Source of the DNA: an uncultured Halieaceae bacterium
GTDB lineage: Bacteria > Pseudomonadota > Gammaproteobacteria > Pseudomonadales > Halieaceae
DNA: 64,000 bases
Assembly: GCA_938074045.1 (NCBI GenBank)
Contig: CALJGI010000025.1
Coordinates: 62,001-126,000, forward strand
Direction of reading: 5' to 3'
The notes below the pieces were generated by a model. The model saw nothing but the letters and a program-made list of their open reading frames with translations, was not told the DNA's origin and searched no databases. Each line of letters opens with the position of its first letter. Within the stretch, counting starts at the first letter, position 1. The position numbers and the translations under genes were made by a program. Below are positions 60,560-64,000 of this stretch, in pieces.

Positions 60560-62814
60560 CACGATTTACCGGTTGTTTTATGTTGTCCTTTGAGGCTCTT
60601 TTTAATCCCCTGTTTGATGTCGTACGCCAGAACAAACAGGCGCCATAGTGCGGGCATGGGTTTGTCCATGTGGTTGTTGTAGAACTCAACAAAGCGTTCT
60701 CGTTGATTCCAGTCCAGCTTGTAACAAATCCGCGCCAGATCCTTCACGCGATCTCGCCAGCCGATTTTCTTCCATGAGACCCGGGCCCGACCTATATCAA
60801 TCAGCCACGGTTTGATCTCACCGTCGGATTCCACTGTATACAAGATGTTTCCAGCAGACAGATCACGGTGTAGCACACGACGGTTGTGCATGTTGCAGAC
60901 AAAGCCGGCGATCAGGTTAAACCATTCGCTCTCATCGAGGCCATGAAATTGTGCCTCGCCATTGCGAAATGCGGCATAAGGTTCCCGCGTGGAAAACGCA
61001 TTCGGTTTGAACTCTGAGATATAGTAACTATCGTTGATGCCCGCATCGTCCAGTTGTTCGTAGAAAGCCACGGGAGCCGGTGTAGCAATGCCGCGATGGA
61101 GCATTTCACAAGCATTGTTCCAGTGACGTTTGCCTTTGCTCAATTGAAAGCGGTATGTCAGACGCTTTATGCCACTTACCCGATTGAGTTTGATCGAGAG
61201 TTCGCGGTTCCCATGCTGAGGGTGATGGATGTTCCAGATTCGATTTCGGCTCGCCCGCAACACAGCCGTCTCGGGAAGGGTGAGTAAATTAGGTGGTGCC
61301 AGAACGTCCCCCAATTCCGGATTCAAGTCCCTGTCCAGTGTGAATGCCCCCTGCCACTCATCGCGCTGCCAGGCCTCTGTTTGCCATTTTACGGAGTTGA
61401 TGAAAATAGTGCGTCCATGACCGTAAACACTTACCTTGGAAAGCGCTTCTCGATTCGGGATTGGCGGGGGGACTGTATTCGCCGCACCGGATTCGAAATC
61501 AATATACAGCGGATGTTCGGTGACCATGCGTGAACCCTGGGAGAGAGCGTCTCCTCTAGCATTCCTGAAACTGACGTTTGCCAGCTGATTTTCTGTATAT
61601 ATGTCGGCCAGAGAGAACACCTGGCGGTCCCGGCACCAGCAGAGATGAAATTCTAGTCCCGCTCGGGTCTCAAATATGAAATGTGACAAACCATTGTCGG
61701 CGCTGACTGCTTGCAGGCAACGGCTGCCTCGAAGACGATCCCCGAGAAACTTGAGAGCGTGAAAACTGGGTGTCGGAGAAAAGTTGTCTAGCATACCCCG
61801 GACTTCCCGATAGAAGCTTACCTGATCAATAGCGGGATAATCTTCTGTGTGATCATCGATCAATCCATCCCGGCTGCATATCAAAGGTCCCCAGTACACT
61901 CTGGATAGGGCGCCGCTTAATGTGGCGAGAACCAGATAGCGGACCAGATAATCAACCTTCTTGTCCTGCGGGTCACCGTACAGACGATTGAGGCGTTTTG
62001 TGGTCCAGCATTTGTAAGTGCAGATAGTTTGCTGCACCTCATGTTGTTCGCCGATTCGCCGCAAAACCCGCGCCTTTTTTACCAGATTCAATTTGAGCAG
62101 GTTGGTAGCAAAGCGTCCAAGAACTCGGTGATCAAAGGCTTCCGGTTCACTTACCCTCTCCACAAACAAGTTGTCCGTGTGGATATCCGGTGCGCCGCTT
62201 CGCCGTTGCATGGCCCCGAGGAAAATTTTGTTATATAGCGGCTCAAAATCAGATACGTTTGGTCCGGCTAACTGGAGATTGCGTTGTCCCGCTTCGCGCT
62301 TGGCAATATCCCAAGCGAGCAGATACCCCCGGGTACCGAAACCCGACCATCGGCCCCGGTTGGGGGTGTTCCCGATTTCAAAGATTTCAACTTGATCGCC
62401 GTAGCGGGTAAAAGTATCGCGACAGAAATTCCCCCATCTGTCCTGTGCGGCAGGGTCGTTCAAGATTTGGCGTGCTTCATTTATGGGGGGAAACAGGTCC
62501 AGCATCACCTGATAACCTTCAGCCAGTAACCGCTGCAATAGCCTCTCCGCATAGCTATTGATGCTGCAGTAGCTGTAGTCCATGCGGATTTGTCGAATTT
62601 TGAGCTCGTCCAGGCGTTCCAGCACGTATTCGTCACAGCGTGGGTCCGCCGAGGTGGCAATATTTACGCCAACAAAATCATCCTTGATGGTGACCGGTCC
62701 CGGGCGCAGCAGGTGTGAGCTTCGCCATAGTCCAATATCGATCAGACTGGTTCCCGCATCCAGTATCGCCAGCAGCCATGAAAACGGTCGGCGCTCAGCC
62801 TTTGATATAGCCAT
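60559..62814 (-). CDS. Fusion protein: glycosidase-like TIM-barrel domain plus LPS-core-type kinase domain
   Basis: The 751-residue product has two parts. Residues about 45-480 look like a glycoside-hydrolase-type barrel: VGVNIATSADPRCDEYV at the start and IFEIGNTPNRGRWSGFG at about 144-160, where the usual catalytic Glu of the NEP motif is Thr150. Residues about 560-735 are a kinase domain of the InaA/KdkA/WaaP type: LHRDLSAGNIL with catalytic Asp651 and LIDIGRAR with metal ligand Asp673. No signal peptide is evident. The kinase half could phosphorylate a sugar in LPS core or exopolysaccharide; the barrel half may be a sugar-binding pseudoenzyme. It is coupled to the LuxR-type gene downstream. 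Confidence 0.75.
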   Translation of the reverse strand: MAISKAERRPFSWLLAILDAGTSLIDIGLWRSSHLLRPGPVTIKDDFVGVNIATSADPRCDEYVLERLDELKIRQIRMDYSYCSINSYAERLLQRLLAEGYQVMLDLFPPINEARQILNDPAAQDRWGNFCRDTFTRYGDQVEIFEIGNTPNRGRWSGFGTRGYLLAWDIAKREAGQRNLQLAGPNVSDFEPLYNKIFLGAMQRRSGAPDIHTDNLFVERVSEPEAFDHRVLGRFATNLLKLNLVKKARVLRRIGEQHEVQQTICTYKCWTTKRLNRLYGDPQDKKVDYLVRYLVLATLSGALSRVYWGPLICSRDGLIDDHTEDYPAIDQVSFYREVRGMLDNFSPTPSFHALKFLGDRLRGSRCLQAVSADNGLSHFIFETRAGLEFHLCWCRDRQVFSLADIYTENQLANVSFRNARGDALSQGSRMVTEHPLYIDFESGAANTVPPPIPNREALSKVSVYGHGRTIFINSVKWQTEAWQRDEWQGAFTLDRDLNPELGDVLAPPNLLTLPETAVLRASRNRIWNIHHPQHGNRELSIKLNRVSGIKRLTYRFQLSKGKRHWNNACEMLHRGIATPAPVAFYEQLDDAGINDSYYISEFKPNAFSTREPYAAFRNGEAQFHGLDESEWFNLIAGFVCNMHNRRVLHRDLSAGNILYTVESDGEIKPWLIDIGRARVSWKKIGWRDRVKDLARICYKLDWNQRERFVEFYNNHMDKPMPALWRLFVLAYDIKQGIKKSLKGQHKTTGKS

Positions 62815-63008
62815 GCTGCGGCGCCTGTCTGCTGGATTGTGGACGCTCGCCCATGAGTGTTATCTCGCTATCTTTCGCTGTTGTAGTACCGGTGACAATT
62901 ACATAAGATGCACCGGCGGTGCGCAAGACCGGATTTGCCCAGTTTTTCGAGTCTACCTTTTGCGCCTTAATGTACACCTTAAGCGGTTTTTCTCCAGAGA
63001 GCGATATT

Positions 63009-63695
63009 ATGAATGATTCTTTGCCAGTATTAGCGATACTGGGTGGTACCGGTGATCTTGGAACCGGATTGGCAAGACGTTGGGCGCAGGCGGGTTATAA
63101 GGTCATTATAGGGTCTCGTGTCCTGGAAAAGGCCGAAATGGCCGTGGCTGATTTGCGGGATGTTATGGCTGAGCGGGGTCTGGGGGAAGTGGCCGTGGCG
63201 GCCGCCGACAACCTCGATGCTGCCAGCCAGGCAGATATTGTGGCCATTACAGTACCCTTTGAGCATCAGGCGGGCACATTGGAACAGGTGCGGGAAGCGC
63301 TGCAGGGCAAGATATTGATCGATGTAACTGTGCCATTGGTTCCGCCCAAGGTAGGCCGTGTGCAACTACCTGAGGGTGGCTCTGCCGGCCAAATTGCGCA
63401 GGACACCCTGGGAGAGGAAGTCCGGGTTGTGTCGGCCTTTCAAAACGTCGCAGCCCATCACTTGCAGGAAGGGCAGGGCATGGATTGTGATGTGTTGGTG
63501 TGTGGTAACGACAAAGCAGCTCGCGCCGAGGTGATCACGCTGGTTGAGGCAGCTGGAATGAGGGGTTTTCACTCCGGTTTGATCAACAACGCTGCGGCCG
63601 CGGAGGCCCTGACCTCTGTTTTAATCACAATCAATAGGCAATATAAGTGTCACGCCGGTATTCGCATTACGGGAATTGATTCCACCGGAGACTAA
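63009..63695 (+). CDS. npdG: NADPH:coenzyme F420 oxidoreductase
   Basis: The 228-residue protein matches the F420-dependent NADP reductase family. The N-terminal Rossmann motif is AILGGTGDLGTGLARRWAQAG, followed by GSRVLEKAE, where the Ser-Arg pair binds the NADP phosphate. VAITVPFEHQ, then VVSAFQNVAAHHLQ and the C-terminal GLINNAAAAEALTSVLITIN follow the family. It passes hydride between NADPH and F420. The frame is open to 62919, but the ATG at 63009 gives the family N-terminus. cofE starts 4 bp after its stop, so the pair is an operon; this strengthens the call. Confidence 0.88.
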   Translation: MNDSLPVLAILGGTGDLGTGLARRWAQAGYKVIIGSRVLEKAEMAVADLRDVMAERGLGEVAVAAADNLDAASQADIVAITVPFEHQAGTLEQVREALQGKILIDVTVPLVPPKVGRVQLPEGGSAGQIAQDTLGEEVRVVSAFQNVAAHHLQEGQGMDCDVLVCGNDKAARAEVITLVEAAGMRGFHSGLINNAAAAEALTSVLITINRQYKCHAGIRITGIDSTGD

Positions 63696-63699
63696 TCCC

Positions 63700-64000
63700 G
63701 TGCCAGGGTTATCAATTATTCCCCTGCAGGCGTTTCCGATGGTGGAACCGGGGGACGATCTCGCTAGTTTTATTCATGCCGCGCTGCGCGAGCAGAATGT
63801 GCAGTTGGAAGATGGGGATGTGATTGCCGTCGCCCAGAAAGTCGTCTCCAAGGCCGAGGGGCGATATATCCGGCTAGCCGATATCGATCCCGATCCCGAG
63901 GCACTGAGTCTGGCTGCCGAAGTGGAGAAAGATGCTCGGCTGGTACAGCTCATACTGCGGGAATCAACAGCGGTCGTGCGCAAGCGAACCGGGGTTCTCA
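63700..64000 (+). CDS. cofE: Coenzyme F420-0:L-glutamate ligase CofE, N-terminal part (cut by window end)
   Basis: The frame starts with a GTG at 63700 (GGAG 9 nt upstream) and stays open to the window end, giving 100 residues. LSIIPLQAFPMVEPGDDLAS, GDVIAVAQKVVSKAEGRYI and RLVQLILRESTAVVRKR are the conserved N-terminal blocks of CofE, which adds gamma-linked glutamates to F420-0 using GTP. It is coupled to the npdG gene. Other F420 genes (cofC, cofD, fbiC/cofGH) would be expected downstream, outside the window. Confidence 0.9.
   Translation, partial: MPGLSIIPLQAFPMVEPGDDLASFIHAALREQNVQLEDGDVIAVAQKVVSKAEGRYIRLADIDPDPEALSLAAEVEKDARLVQLILRESTAVVRKRTGVL

Noticed and set aside
1..64000. CRISPR arrays, insertion sequences or prophage segments
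   Set aside because: No direct-repeat array, transposase, integrase or phage structural gene could be seen anywhere in the window.

Overview
The window looks like a chromosomal segment of a free-living, probably marine, aerobic gammaproteobacterium. The base composition is moderate and even, and genes are densely packed. Gammaproteobacterial markers are pepA-holC-valS, lptFG, slyX, bolA, trhO, sthA and an Fnr with an Fe-S cysteine set. The gene content (acyl-CoA dehydrogenases, thiolase, isocitrate lyase, CYP153-type P450, TonB receptor, HsaA/D/E/G/F) fits a degrader of lipids, alkanes and steroids, perhaps of the Cellvibrionales/OMG type. The exact taxon cannot be fixed from this sequence. 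I see no phage, IS element, CRISPR array or rRNA operon; one tRNA is present.

Layout. 1-8.1 kb: lipid catabolism (two acyl-CoA dehydrogenases, an ACAD10-like phosphotransferase, a thiolase, an enoyl-CoA hydratase), with a group II truncated haemoglobin, a membrane metallopeptidase, an MFS exporter and folE. 8.2-15 kb: isocitrate lyase with a clear terminator, pyruvate kinase, then a putative D-amino-acid operon (lipoprotein N-acyl-D-amino-acid deacylase, DgcN-like, DgcA-like). 15.2-20 kb (minus strand): MATE exporter, lipocalin-like protein, a 33-residue membrane ORF and a TonB-dependent receptor. 20.2-27.7 kb: GAF/HD-GYP protein, luciferase-like oxidoreductase coupled to a deacetylase-like protein, CYP153-type P450, Ca2+/cation antiporter and a class III CoA-transferase.

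27.7-34 kb holds the most striking item: a glutathione peroxidase whose catalytic residue is an in-frame TGA, followed by a hairpin whose core matches the E. coli fdhF SECIS. It is therefore probably a selenoprotein and not a pseudogene. Three oxidoreductases and tRNA-Arg(CCU) follow, then an arsenosugar-type cluster (ArsS radical SAM enzyme and two associated glycosyltransferases). 34-49.8 kb is mostly housekeeping: SUI1/YciH, SlyX, two cold-shock-domain proteins (one membrane-anchored), pepA-holC-valS, lptFG, an OmpR/histidine-kinase pair, an AraC-type regulator and bolA-trhO.

50.6-55.6 kb is a lower steroid-degradation operon (HsaA, D, E, G, F), without the ring-cleaving dioxygenase HsaC. 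55.6-64 kb: soluble transhydrogenase, GST, a TSUP permease, Fnr with a perfect FNR box upstream, a LuxR-type regulator overlapping a very unusual glycosidase-like/LPS-kinase fusion gene, and finally the start of a coenzyme F420 locus (NADPH:F420 reductase and CofE, cut by the window end). F420, selenocysteine, arsenosugar and D-glutamate chemistry within one 64-kb stretch is an uncommon combination for a gammaproteobacterium.
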